Below are positions 23,577 through 32,613 of a DNA stretch of 41,720 bases, piece after piece. The translations under genes were made by a program, and so were the position numbers. The DNA lies in NCBI GenBank assembly GCA_018660305.1, contig JABJKO010000270.1, positions 1 through 41,720 on the forward strand. Direction: 5' to 3'. The number at the start of each line of letters is the position of its first letter. Position 1 is the first letter of the stretch. The stretch comes from Rhodospirillaceae bacterium. Lineage in GTDB: Bacteria > Pseudomonadota > Alphaproteobacteria > MPNO01 > UBA2964. Below the pieces are notes generated by a model. The model had not been told where the DNA came from. It saw nothing but the letters and a program-made list of their open reading frames with translations, and did no database searches.

Positions 23577-24496
23577 GCCGTGTTGCAGGCGCCATTGCCA
23601 GGTTCACCGCCCTGCCGGGTTCGACCCGGGGCATCTTCTGGATGATTTCCGCGACCATCTTTTATGCCGCCGCCTACGCCACCATCCGCCATCTCTCCAC
23701 CGATATGGGTGTGTTTCAGCTGGTATTTTTCCGCTCGTTCCTGGGCGTGATCCTGATGGCGCCCTGGCTGATACAGGTCGGAGTCCGCGTCCTCAGAACG
23801 GACCATTTCGGCGCCTATTCCGTTCGAACAATGCTGAATTATGGCGGCATGGTCCTGCTCATCTTTGCCCTGTCGTCACTGCCCCTGCAGGATGTCACCG
23901 CGCTGATGTTCACATCGCCGCTCTTTACCGTCATCTTCGTTGTGTTTTTTCTCGGTGAAAAGGCCGGGCCCCGCCGCTGGGCGGCGTTGTTCATCGGTTT
24001 TTTCGGCGTTCTGATTATTGTGCGTCCCGGTTTCCAGGAGCTGACCTGGGCTGCCATTGGCATTCTGGGGACCAGCGCCGCCTATGCTCTGGTCAATGTA
24101 TCCACCAAGACCCTGGCCCGTACCGACAGTTCCAACAAGATCGTCTATTACGATTTCCTACTCATGTCGGCCATCGGGCTGGTGCCGGCTATTATGTATT
24201 GGAGCGAGGTCCGGTGGGAGCATGTGATCTGGATTGTCGCCATGGGTGTGTTCAGTTCGCTCGCCCGCCAGGGCGTGATCCGGGCGCTGGCCGAGGGCGA
24301 AGCCTCCATTGTTATGCCGTTCAACTTTCTGAAGCTGCCTTTTACCGTGTGTCTCGGATTTGTGTTTTTTGCCGAGAATCCCGATATCTGGACCGGCGCC
24401 GGGGCGGCGGTGATCTTCGCCAGCTCGTACTACATCGCGAGGCGCGAGGCGGCGCTGAAGGCCGTCGAGGCCGCAAAGCCCGCCCCCACGGTATAG
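23573..24496 (+). CDS. EamA/DMT-family transporter 1
   Basis: A 307-residue membrane protein with ten predicted transmembrane helices in two EamA halves. Typical parts are RGIFWMISATIFYAAAYATI at the start, SPLFTVIFVVFFLGEKAGPR closing the first half, and ALAEGEASIVMPFNFLKLPF in the second. Drug/metabolite exporters of this family move amino acids, metabolites or drugs across the inner membrane. It overlaps the UDG-like gene (ATGA) and is the only one of the five EamA genes here on the plus strand. The substrate is unknown. Confidence 0.88.
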   Translation: MSRVAGAIARFTALPGSTRGIFWMISATIFYAAAYATIRHLSTDMGVFQLVFFRSFLGVILMAPWLIQVGVRVLRTDHFGAYSVRTMLNYGGMVLLIFALSSLPLQDVTALMFTSPLFTVIFVVFFLGEKAGPRRWAALFIGFFGVLIIVRPGFQELTWAAIGILGTSAAYALVNVSTKTLARTDSSNKIVYYDFLLMSAIGLVPAIMYWSEVRWEHVIWIVAMGVFSSLARQGVIRALAEGEASIVMPFNFLKLPFTVCLGFVFFAENPDIWTGAGAAVIFASSYYIARREAALKAVEAAKPAPTV

Positions 24497-24512
24497 AGAC
24501 CAAGCGCTTCCG

Positions 24513-24929
24513 TTATTTTTCCGCTTCGAGCCGTTCCATGTCGTCGTCGGAGAATCCGAAATGATGGCCGATTTCATGGATCAGAACATGGCGGACAAGC
24601 TGCGTCAGATCCTCGCTCGTTTCGCACCAGTAATCGAGTAGCGGCCGGCGATATAGAAAAATTGTGTCCAATGCCTGCGGTGCGTCGGCCACGCTCTTCT
24701 CGTTAAGCGGCACGCCGCGATACAGACCCAGCAGTTCGAACGGGCTCTGCAACCCCATCCCACGGCAGGTTGCTTCATCGGGAAAATCATCGATTCGGAT
24801 CACCACATCGGTGACCTTGGATTTCAGGATCTCCGGGATCGTGTTAAACGCATTGCGTGCCAGCCGCTCGATGTCGGCAAGATCGGGGGGCTGGGAAATG
24901 TCCTTGTTCACGGCACAGGATTCCGTCAT
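24513..24929 (-). CDS. Minimal zinc metallopeptidase (DUF1025-type)
   Basis: A 138-residue protein with the zincin motif HEIGHHFGFSDDDME (His118, Glu119, His122 and a downstream Asp/Glu). This is the layout of the small metallopeptidase family once called DUF1025. It has no signal peptide, so it should act in the cytosol; targets are unknown. It begins seven bases after a DMT transporter gene on the same strand and is probably its operon partner, although no functional link is known. It converges on the plus-strand DMT gene with a 16-base gap. Confidence 0.85.
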   Translation of the reverse strand: MTESCAVNKDISQPPDLADIERLARNAFNTIPEILKSKVTDVVIRIDDFPDEATCRGMGLQSPFELLGLYRGVPLNEKSVADAPQALDTIFLYRRPLLDYWCETSEDLTQLVRHVLIHEIGHHFGFSDDDMERLEAEK

Positions 24930-24936
24930 CCAACAC

Positions 24937-25863
24937 TCAAGGAATGGGAGGGGTGCTGACCGGTTTATTTATACGGGCTTCGTCCCGCGCAATATAGAAG
25001 GTGCAGCCAACGATGACGGCGGCGCCGGCCCAGGTCCAGAGGGACGGGACCTCCGCAAATATAAAATAGCCCAGCGCGACCGCGTAGATAAGCCGAATAT
25101 ATTCCATCGGCCCGACGGCATTCGCCTCCCCCGCCGCAAAGCCCCGCACAAATCCGATCATTCCGAGGGTGGTCAGCCCACCGATCAGCGTCAGGAGCAG
25201 CCACTCGATGCCCACCGGCTGGCGCCACACGAGCAGCGCCGGTCCCAAAAAGACCAGTGCCCCGCCCGCATGGTAGTAGAACAAAATCCGGTTTGGCGGT
25301 TCGGTGCTCGACAGGAAGCGGATCAGCACGTTGGCGACGGCAAAGGCCAGGGCCGAGAACACCGCGATCACAGCAACCGGGTCGAAGCCGGAATGACCTG
25401 GCCGCACCATGATCATAACACCGGCGAATCCGATCGCCGTTGCCATCCAGCGTTGTCTCGAGACCGCTTCCGACAGCAGAAATACGGCGGCCACTGTCGT
25501 GAAGAGCGGACGGGAAAAGGCAATGGCGGTGGCATCGGCGAGATAAAGATGGATAACCGAATAGACCACGCCGACCTGTGCGATGCTGGCAATTATCAGC
25601 CGTATCAGATGAATACCGATCCGTTGCGTCTTGAGGCCGGACACCCCCATGCTGATGAAGAGGGGCGTCAGGAGAACGAGCCCCACCACATACCGGGCGA
25701 AGGCCAGCTGGAACGGATCATACTTGGTGCCCAGCAGCTTGATGACAACATCATTGAGCGCAAAGGCCAGGCTCCCGGTGGTGATCCACACCACGCCCCG
25801 CAAATTGCCCGGGAGGCGCAACCAAGCCGCGACCAGCCTGTTGAGCGGCGCAGGGTCGGACAT
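24937..25863 (-). CDS. EamA/DMT-family transporter 2
   Basis: A 308-residue ten-helix EamA transporter. It opens PGNLRGVVWITTGSLAFALN, and has LADATAIAFSRPLFTTVAAV and ANAVGPMEYIRLIYAVALGY, segments nearly repeated in the neighbour at 25982-26965. The two are clearly recent tandem paralogs. Members export small metabolites by proton exchange. It is 118 bases from the upstream paralog and seven from the downstream metallopeptidase gene. Substrate is unknown. Confidence 0.9.
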   Translation of the reverse strand: MSDPAPLNRLVAAWLRLPGNLRGVVWITTGSLAFALNDVVIKLLGTKYDPFQLAFARYVVGLVLLTPLFISMGVSGLKTQRIGIHLIRLIIASIAQVGVVYSVIHLYLADATAIAFSRPLFTTVAAVFLLSEAVSRQRWMATAIGFAGVMIMVRPGHSGFDPVAVIAVFSALAFAVANVLIRFLSSTEPPNRILFYYHAGGALVFLGPALLVWRQPVGIEWLLLTLIGGLTTLGMIGFVRGFAAGEANAVGPMEYIRLIYAVALGYFIFAEVPSLWTWAGAAVIVGCTFYIARDEARINKPVSTPPIP

Positions 25864-25981
25864 AAACGCGAACTTTCTTCGCTTAAGGAATAAGCAGGGT
25901 CTTATCTGCCCGGATTTAGAAGCTTGTTCAAGGGGTGATCAGCCAGAACGGGTAGGTCAGCCAAAAACTCCCAATCGGTCT

Positions 25982-26965
25982 TTATCCCGCGGGTCCCGAT
26001 TGTCCGCCGGCCCGACGGGCCTCGTCACGCGCGATGAAGAGGGTGCTACCAACGATGATGGTGCCCCCCAACAGGGTCCACATGTCGAGCGTTTCGCTAA
26101 ATATGAAATAGCCCAACAAACCGGCATAGATCAGCCGGATATATTCGATGGGCCCGACCGCGTTTGCTTCGCCGACCGAGTAGGCCCGGACGAAGCAAAT
26201 CATGGCAAGGGTGGTCAGGATGCCGATCAGCGCCAGCAAGCCCCATTCAATACCTGCCGGCATTCGCCACACCCAGAGTGCCGGTCCAATGAGAATGGCC
26301 ATACCGCCGATGTGATAATAAAACAGAATTCGACTTGGCGGCTCGGTGGTCGACATCAACCGAATGAGGATATTGGCCACCGCAAAGGTCAGGGCGGCGG
26401 CGACAGCGATCAGGGCGACCGGGTCTATGGCGCCGGAACCGGGCCGCATCATGATAATGACCCCGAGGAAACCAATGGCCGTCGCCGCCCATCGTCGTGC
26501 CGCGACCAATTCGGACAGAATGAATACCGCAACCACGGTGGTGAAGAGTGGCTTGGAAAACATGATCGCCGTCGCATCGGCGAGTTTCATATTGATGATT
26601 GAAACGAAAATTCCAAGCTGTGCGATGGTGGCCATGACAAGACGGGTCAGATGCAGACCGATGCGCTTGGTCTTCAACTGAGATGGCCCCATGCGAATGA
26701 AGACGGGGACCAGCATCAGAAAGCCTATGGCATAGCGGAACAAGCCAAGCTCGAACGGATGGAAGGTCCGGCCCAGGGTCTTGACCACGACATCGGTCAG
26801 GGCAAACAGAACGGTGCCGACCGAAATCCAGAGGATGCCGCGAATATTTCCGGACAGGCGAGACCATCGCTCGGTGGCGCGGCTGAGTGTGGCCGATAAG
26901 CGCACGGTTATTCGGTATTCCCCGGTGGTGACGAGAGCCTTGTAGCAAAACTTGCTTTCTGCCAC
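25982..26965 (-). CDS. EamA/DMT-family transporter 3
   Basis: A ten-helix EamA transporter close to the one at 24937-25863: GNIRGILWISVGTVLFALTD, LADATAIMFSKPLFTTVVAV and ANAVGPIEYIRLIYAGLLGY align almost position by position. The frame begins with GTG at 26965; a shorter start at GTG 26905 would better match the paralog N-terminus, and neither has a clear ribosome binding site, so the N-terminus is uncertain. It follows the pentapeptide/PQQ gene by 81 bases on the same strand. Substrate is unknown. Confidence 0.88.
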   Translation of the reverse strand: MAESKFCYKALVTTGEYRITVRLSATLSRATERWSRLSGNIRGILWISVGTVLFALTDVVVKTLGRTFHPFELGLFRYAIGFLMLVPVFIRMGPSQLKTKRIGLHLTRLVMATIAQLGIFVSIINMKLADATAIMFSKPLFTTVVAVFILSELVAARRWAATAIGFLGVIIMMRPGSGAIDPVALIAVAAALTFAVANILIRLMSTTEPPSRILFYYHIGGMAILIGPALWVWRMPAGIEWGLLALIGILTTLAMICFVRAYSVGEANAVGPIEYIRLIYAGLLGYFIFSETLDMWTLLGGTIIVGSTLFIARDEARRAGGQSGPAG

Positions 26966-27046
26966 AGGCGCGGTGCAGGCCCTCTTTTGACGTATATGCC
27001 GCCGGCCGGCAAGCGGGCTATTGGTTCCAGGCGCGGCCGCCCGATT

Positions 27047-29701
27047 TTACCGGTTGCTCTGCAGCCCGGTAATTGGCTGGAACGTCCGAACCATGCCGTC
27101 GCGTTTAGTGAGGACGTAGATTTCGCCATCTTCACCCATGCCGAAACGCAGGTCGGCCCGATTTTCACCACCCATGATTTCCAAAAGCGTTTTGGGTTGC
27201 CCTTTGTAATGCAGGGTGAGTTCGCTGATTTTCGCCTGGCGGCCGAAAATCAGGTTCTTCACAGGCACATAAAATATCCGGCCGGTATCGTAATCTCCGA
27301 AAATATACAGACCCTGCAAATCAGGGTTCTTTTTGCCACGATAGACAAACCCGCCGGTGATGGCGGTTCCTTCGCCATTGTCATACTGGGCGACCGGATA
27401 AGCATATCGATTCTTGCTATCATCCGATGGTAGCCGGGTGACATTGGTCTGGTCTTCATGATCGACCACGAATGTTCCTTCCCGCTCGCTCCATCCGTAA
27501 TTGGCGCCCGGCACACCGAGGTTTAGTTCTTCGACACTAACCTGCCCCACATCGGCGATGATCATCTTTCCGGTCCCACCGCTATCCCAACTGAACCGGA
27601 TGGGGTGGCGGAAGCCGTAAGCCCAGATCTCCGCGAGATGGCCTGGTTTGCCAACAAATGGATTGTCCTGCGGCACGGTGTAGGGCATATCGCCGTCGGC
27701 CAGGGGATCGATGCGCAATATGGAGCCAAAAGGCCTGGTCCGGTCCTGCGCCACCCTTTGAGCATCTACAAAACCGCTATAGATGGTGTCGCCTCCATCG
27801 CCGGAACCGATGTAAAGCATGCCGTAATCCGCGGTTCCAGGCCGGGCGGTGGGGTTGAAGGCCAGCATGGCGATGTTATGGCTTTTGTGAGGTTGCTCCA
27901 CGCGCAGGACCTCACGCAGGCTGGCCGGGTTGATACGGTCGGGATTGTTCCGATCGACAGTCCATTCGATGAGGACATCCACATGAATGATCTGCTCGAT
28001 GGGGCTGGCAAATTTCCGGGGCAGTGGTGAACCCTTCGGCGCGCTGCCCCGTTCCGTGTGGACGGTGTAAAACTTTCCGTAACCGGGTCGGCCGCGCCGC
28101 GTGAAATCGGGATGAAACGCAAATATGGAGAGGCCGGTCTCAAAGTGGCGGTGATATAAATATTTGCTTCTGATCGCCCCAATATCGAGAAACGGCGTCG
28201 GCAGAACCCGGCCATTCCTGATGACGTGAATTTTGCCCCTCATGTCGACGACGAACAGGCGGCCGGAGCCATCGCCGGCGTGATAGAGCCAGTTGAGGCG
28301 GGCGTGCGGGATTTCGTCACTGCTCGGCGGGATCGTGACGATATCGACGAGGGCGACGGACAGCTTCGTCTTCTCGATTTTTTCAGGAATGAGATCGGTC
28401 TTCTGTGACGGGACTGCCGCGGTCGCGGCGCTATCGTCAGCGGCGGGCTTTTTCTTGGGCTCTATGTTTAGCGCGGCCATGAGATCCCGGTCGAGTTTCG
28501 CTTCGACCAACTCGGCGTAAAGGAGATCCTCCTTGGTGACCTTTGCCCCCCGCAGATCGGCGCCAGCGAACCGGGTCCCCCCGGTCTTGGAGGCGCGCAA
28601 ATCGGCGAAGCGCAAATCAGCGCCCGTCAGATTTGCCCCTTCGAGGCTCGCTTCGTGCAGATTGGCGGCCCCCAGATTAGCGTTGCCCATGGCGGCATTC
28701 GAAAAATCCGCCCTGGATAGATCCGCGCTTAGAAGCGAGCTGTTGCGCAGGTTGGATTCTATAAATTGTGCGCCGATGGAGATGGCGCCGGTCATCTTGG
28801 AGTCCTGCAGATTGGCCTTGCTCAAATCCGCCTTGACCAACTTCGCGCCGACCAGTTCAGCGCCCCCTAAATTGGCGCTTCTCAACGTCGCCCCGGTGAA
28901 ATCGGCGCCGCTGAGATCCGCCCGGCGAAGGCTTGCCCCCGTCAGATCGGCGGAGGCGAATTTGGCATTCCTTGCATCGGCGTTATCCAATGAAGCTTTG
29001 CTTAAATTGGCGCCGGCCAGATTGGCGCCGATCAGTATGGCCTTGGTGAAGTTCGCGCGCTGAAGATTGGCATTGGTCAGGTTGGCTCCTGATAAATTAA
29101 GGCCACCAAACCGGTGCCCTTCAAGATCGGCGCCGCTGAAATTGACTCCGCGAAGTATGACCTTTGCCAAATTTGTTTTTTTGAGATTGGTGTCCCGCAG
29201 ATCGGCACCCTCCAGCGTTGCACCGGTAAAGCGGGTCCCCTGTATTTTTGCGCCGCGCAGATCTGCCTTTCTGATCCAGGCCCTTTCCAGCCGTGTCCAT
29301 TTCAGATTGGCGCCGGTCAGCAGCGCCCCGTTCAGGTGCGCGCCCCGCAGATCGGCGCTCGTGAGCGTTGCGTCTTTGAGCGTGGCGCCATCGAGCTTGG
29401 CTCCGCGCAGATTCGCGCGCGAAAGATCGGTGCCTTCGAGATTGGCGCCTCTGAGATTGGCGCCGGCGAGATTGGCGCGGGCGAGGCTCATCCCGCTGAG
29501 ATCCGCGCCGGACAGATTACAGAGCTCGCACTTTTTCATAACCTTCAGGCGCTTCACCATCTGGCTATCAGCCGCAACCGCCATGGACGGAAGCGCCATG
29601 TTGATAAAGGCGATCGCCGCAATAACGGCCGGCCAACGGGCCAGCCGCCCCGGCCGAGCGTTGTCAGCAGAACCTGTTGCCGCGGATAAAACAGAAAACA
29701 T
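27047..29701 (-). CDS. Exported pentapeptide-repeat / PQQ-dependent sugar dehydrogenase fusion
   Basis: From the ATG at 29701 this is an 884-residue protein. Residues 1-44 form a signal peptide (hydrophobic PAVIAAIAFINMALPSMAVA). A CELC motif (58-61) is followed by about 340 residues of A(D/N)LxG pentapeptide repeats, predicted to form a right-handed quadrilateral beta-helix. A Lys/Ala-rich linker (about 405-465) leads into a C-terminal six-bladed propeller of the glucose/sorbosone dehydrogenase family, with LNWLYHAGDGSGRLFVVDMR, SHNIAMLAFNP, YIGSGDGGD, IWAYGFRHPIRFSWD and GANYGWSEREG. Such propellers bind PQQ and oxidise sugars in the periplasm. The start could instead be at 29824, but this would put a non-signal segment before the signal peptide. 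The pentapeptide part may be a scaffold or surface anchor. Substrate is unknown. Confidence 0.8.
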   Translation of the reverse strand: MFSVLSAATGSADNARPGRLARWPAVIAAIAFINMALPSMAVAADSQMVKRLKVMKKCELCNLSGADLSGMSLARANLAGANLRGANLEGTDLSRANLRGAKLDGATLKDATLTSADLRGAHLNGALLTGANLKWTRLERAWIRKADLRGAKIQGTRFTGATLEGADLRDTNLKKTNLAKVILRGVNFSGADLEGHRFGGLNLSGANLTNANLQRANFTKAILIGANLAGANLSKASLDNADARNAKFASADLTGASLRRADLSGADFTGATLRSANLGGAELVGAKLVKADLSKANLQDSKMTGAISIGAQFIESNLRNSSLLSADLSRADFSNAAMGNANLGAANLHEASLEGANLTGADLRFADLRASKTGGTRFAGADLRGAKVTKEDLLYAELVEAKLDRDLMAALNIEPKKKPAADDSAATAAVPSQKTDLIPEKIEKTKLSVALVDIVTIPPSSDEIPHARLNWLYHAGDGSGRLFVVDMRGKIHVIRNGRVLPTPFLDIGAIRSKYLYHRHFETGLSIFAFHPDFTRRGRPGYGKFYTVHTERGSAPKGSPLPRKFASPIEQIIHVDVLIEWTVDRNNPDRINPASLREVLRVEQPHKSHNIAMLAFNPTARPGTADYGMLYIGSGDGGDTIYSGFVDAQRVAQDRTRPFGSILRIDPLADGDMPYTVPQDNPFVGKPGHLAEIWAYGFRHPIRFSWDSGGTGKMIIADVGQVSVEELNLGVPGANYGWSEREGTFVVDHEDQTNVTRLPSDDSKNRYAYPVAQYDNGEGTAITGGFVYRGKKNPDLQGLYIFGDYDTGRIFYVPVKNLIFGRQAKISELTLHYKGQPKTLLEIMGGENRADLRFGMGEDGEIYVLTKRDGMVRTFQPITGLQSNR

Positions 29702-29843
29702 GCTTTTACGCTCGTCGTGGATGGGTGTTGCGCACCCCATTATTTTAGAAAAAAATTTACCAATCATTAGGGCTAACGCCGGCAACGCTTTATTCCAATG
29801 CGACAGCGAGAATTCGAAAAACATCGTTGTTATTCATATGCCT

Positions 29844-29855
29844 ATGAAATTTCAT
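29844..29855. promoter_or_regulatory. Perfect 12-base palindrome in divergent gap
   Basis: ATGAAATTTCAT is a perfect palindrome, extended to 18 bases with one mismatched pair (CCT...CGG ends). It lies in the 262-base gap between the pentapeptide/PQQ gene and the first tandem dioxygenase gene. The position suggests an operator. The rest of the gap shows no gene. Confidence 0.35.
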
Positions 29856-29963
29856 CGGGGAACCTGGTTCGCCGCGGGGCATGCCGAATGTGGACCTTCA
29901 GGGCAATCATGGTAGGATGGGGTCAGACCAAATTTACCAATTTTGTGTGAGAAAGCCTCGTCG

Positions 29964-30842
29964 ATGGATACCGCAATCAGATCGGATAGCCTGACCATTA
30001 CGCCGCTGACCCAGCATGTGGGGGCGGAAATCTCCGGAGTCGATATTCGTCAGCCGCTCGACGGCGCTACCGTTGAGGCCTTGAATGAGGCCTTTAATCA
30101 ATATGTTGCCCTGGTGTTCCGTGGCCAGGATCTGAGCAAGGACGACCAGATCCGGTTCGCCGAGCATTTTGGTCCCCTTGGCGTGCGGCGCAACGCGCCC
30201 AAGGATGTTCGCGCCGGCCAGGAGGCGACCCGGGGTCATGTCATGCTGGTGACCAATATTCCCGAGGAGGCCGGTTCCAAGGAAGGGTCCTATGGCGACG
30301 GGGAAATGTGGTTTCACGCCGATAGCTGCTATTACGAAATTCCCAACCGCGCGACGTTTCTCTATTCGGTGGAACTGCCCGGCTCGGGCGGCAACACCCG
30401 CATGAACAGCATGTATGCGGCCTATGACAATGTGCCTCGGGCGCTCAAGGAAAAGCTTGAGGGTCGCCGGATCCTGCAGATTCACGATCACAAACGCCGC
30501 GAACGGCTCGATCTGGATAATATCGTGGTGGAGGATCTGCGCCATTGCTGGCAGCCCCTCTTTCTCACCCATTCCAAGACCGGCCGCCGGGCGCTTTACG
30601 TGAACCGCCTGATGTCGGCCCAGATCGAGGGTCTGGAGCGCACCGAAAGCGACGCCATTCTCGATGAGCTGTTTGAGATCACAGAGGATCCGTCGATCTT
30701 CTATGAGCATGAATGGCAGATCGGCGATCTGCTCATGTGGGACAACCATGCCTCGATCCATATGCGAACCGATTTCCCACGCGAGGAACGCCGCCTGCTG
30801 CGGCGCTGCACCGTTGGCGGCGACGGGCCGCTTTCCTTTTAG
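29964..30842 (+). CDS. TauD/TfdA-family dioxygenase, tandem copy 1
   Basis: A 292-residue Fe(II)/2-oxoglutarate oxygenase. It begins TITPLTQHVGAEISGVDIRQ, the usual TauD/TfdA N-terminus. The metal ligands are His118 and Asp120 in EMWFHADSCYYE, the distal His is in MWDNHASIHMRTDF and the 2-oxoglutarate Arg is in the following FPREERRLLRR. I chose the ATG at 29964; a TTG seven codons earlier is possible. Family members release sulfite from taurine, cleave aryloxyalkanoates or hydroxylate betaines. The gene is 33 bases ahead of its paralog, so both are probably co-transcribed. Confidence 0.88.
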   Translation: MDTAIRSDSLTITPLTQHVGAEISGVDIRQPLDGATVEALNEAFNQYVALVFRGQDLSKDDQIRFAEHFGPLGVRRNAPKDVRAGQEATRGHVMLVTNIPEEAGSKEGSYGDGEMWFHADSCYYEIPNRATFLYSVELPGSGGNTRMNSMYAAYDNVPRALKEKLEGRRILQIHDHKRRERLDLDNIVVEDLRHCWQPLFLTHSKTGRRALYVNRLMSAQIEGLERTESDAILDELFEITEDPSIFYEHEWQIGDLLMWDNHASIHMRTDFPREERRLLRRCTVGGDGPLSF

Positions 30843-30875
30843 AAGCAAGAGAAACGAAGCCGGAGGCCTCGCACC

Positions 30876-31730
30876 ATGACCATTACCGTGACACCACTGT
30901 CCGCCGCCTGTGGCGCCGAAATCTCGGGGGTTGATTTACGCGACCCGCTGGATTCCCAGACCGTCAAGGAAATAGAACAGGCATTTCACGATCATGTGGT
31001 GGTGGTGTTCCGCGGCCAGGATATCACCGAGGAGGAGCAGATGGCGTTCGCCAACGCCTTTGGCGGGCTCGGTGAACGGCGGCGGTCTCCCAACGGCAAC
31101 AATCCCGGCGGCAGTTACGACACGCCGTTTATGTTCGTCACAAATATTCTCGACGAAAAGACCGGTGAGCCCATCGGCGCCTTTGGCGATGGCGAAATGT
31201 GGTTCCATCACGACACCAGCTATTATGAAATGCCCCACAAGGCGACGCTGCTCTATTCCATCACCCTGCCGGACTCTGGCGGCAATACCTGTTTCGCCAA
31301 CATGTATAAGGCCTACGAAAACGTGCCGGCGGATCTCAAGCGAAAGCTCGAGGGCCGCAAGGTGCTGCAGATTCATGACTACAAGCGGCGCGAACGTATC
31401 GATATCTACAATTCCGATATTTCGGGCATGCTGCAGTACGAACAGCCCATCTTCGTCACCCACCCGGTTACCAGGCGCAAGGCTCTCTATATCAGCCGGC
31501 TTATGTCGGCCAAGATCGAAGGGCTCGCGCCTGACGAGAATGAGGAAATTCTCGAACAGCTGTTCGATATTTCCGAGGACCCGTCGGTGGTGTTTGAACA
31601 TGAATGGGAAAAGGGCGATATGGTCATGTGGGACAATTACGCCTCCATCCACATGCGCCGGGACTTCCCCCGCGACCAGCCCCGCCTCATGCGCCGCCTG
31701 ACGCTCGGCGGCTACGGGCCCTTAATCTAG
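30876..31730 (+). CDS. TauD/TfdA-family dioxygenase, tandem copy 2
   Basis: A 284-residue paralog of the preceding gene, collinear along its whole length: TPLSAACGAEISGVDLRDPL, VVVVFRGQDITEEEQMAFAN, EMWFHHDTSYYE (His111, Asp113) and MWDNYASIHMRRDFPRD. All iron and 2-oxoglutarate ligands appear intact, so it should be active. Differences lie mainly in the loop after residue 60 and around the second ligand triplet (HAD against HHD), which suggests different substrates. It converges on a DMT exporter pair with a 13-base gap. Confidence 0.88.
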   Translation: MTITVTPLSAACGAEISGVDLRDPLDSQTVKEIEQAFHDHVVVVFRGQDITEEEQMAFANAFGGLGERRRSPNGNNPGGSYDTPFMFVTNILDEKTGEPIGAFGDGEMWFHHDTSYYEMPHKATLLYSITLPDSGGNTCFANMYKAYENVPADLKRKLEGRKVLQIHDYKRRERIDIYNSDISGMLQYEQPIFVTHPVTRRKALYISRLMSAKIEGLAPDENEEILEQLFDISEDPSVVFEHEWEKGDMVMWDNYASIHMRRDFPRDQPRLMRRLTLGGYGPLI

Positions 31731-31743
31731 GAACCGTACCAGC

Positions 31744-32613
31744 CTATGAACGAGCTTCCTTGGCCTCCAGGTGGGTCATCCACAGGACACCGCACAGGAT
31801 GATCACGCCGCCGATCCAGACCCAGATGTCGGGGAATTCCTGGAACAGGATGAGGCCGAGGATCGCGGAGAAGATCAGCCGCGTGAAATCGAACGGCACC
31901 ACAACGGTGGCGTCGGCGGCGGCATAGGCCCGTGTCAGACAGCGCTGGGTAAATGTCCCGAACAGACCCGTTGAAGCCAGCAGCACAAACTGTAACGGGT
32001 CGGGTGTCTGCCAGACGAACAGGGCTGGGATCAGCGCACAGGGCGTAAACACCATCATCTGCCACACCACGATGGTGTCCGGCCGTTCGGTGCGGGCCAG
32101 TGATTTCATCACGACGGTCAGGGCGGCCATGCCGATCACGGCGAGAAAGGCCAGTATGACGCCCGTGGAAATTTCCTCGACCCCCGGCCGGATGATCAGC
32201 AGCGCGCCCAGAAACCCGATGATGGTCGCCGCCCAGCGACGGCCGTGGGCGGCCTCGTGCAGTATGAGAATAGCGCCCAGTGAGGCCACCATGGGACGGG
32301 TCGACATGATGGCGGCCACCTCGCCCAGGGTTGCCAGGGCTATGGCGGTAAACAGCAGATAAATGACGGCCAGACCGATAAAGCCGCGCACCAGATGCAT
32401 GCCCACCCGCTGGGTTTTCAGTCCGCCAAGCCCGACCTTGAATAGCCAGGGCAGCAGGAAGATGCAGCCGAACACGCTGCGGAAAAACACGATCTCGAAC
32501 GTATGAATTTCACCGGTGAAGTAGCGTGCCACCGCCGCCATGCAGGCCCAGCTTGCCATGGACCCCATCATCCAGAGGGCCCCTCGAACAGGATCCGGCA
32601 GGGATTGTCTCAT
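31744..32613 (-). CDS. EamA/DMT-family transporter 4
   Basis: A 289-residue EamA exporter with about ten transmembrane helices (VRGALWMMGSMASWACMAAV, MSTRPMVASLGAILILHEAA, ADATVVVPFDFTRLIFSAIL). It overlaps the end of the upstream DMT gene by four bases (ATGA) and is translationally coupled to it. Together they may form a heteromeric pair or separate exporters. Substrate is unknown. Confidence 0.9.
   Translation of the reverse strand: MRQSLPDPVRGALWMMGSMASWACMAAVARYFTGEIHTFEIVFFRSVFGCIFLLPWLFKVGLGGLKTQRVGMHLVRGFIGLAVIYLLFTAIALATLGEVAAIMSTRPMVASLGAILILHEAAHGRRWAATIIGFLGALLIIRPGVEEISTGVILAFLAVIGMAALTVVMKSLARTERPDTIVVWQMMVFTPCALIPALFVWQTPDPLQFVLLASTGLFGTFTQRCLTRAYAAADATVVVPFDFTRLIFSAILGLILFQEFPDIWVWIGGVIILCGVLWMTHLEAKEARS

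Noticed and set aside
28500..29560. Regular DNA periodicity resembling a repeat array or CRISPR
   Set aside because: The period is 15 bases and is explained by pentapeptide-repeat codons; there are no constant repeats with unique spacers.
29067..29915. Repeat-rich open frame opposite the pentapeptide region (LAPxxSAPxxL pattern)
   Set aside because: Its periodicity is the complement of the A(D/N)LxG codons on the minus strand. It is not an independent protein.
29911..29938. GGGGTCAGACC near the start of a dioxygenase gene, as seen at some REP/transposon ends
   Set aside because: Only a short single copy with no inverted partner or transposase gene; too little to call a mobile element.
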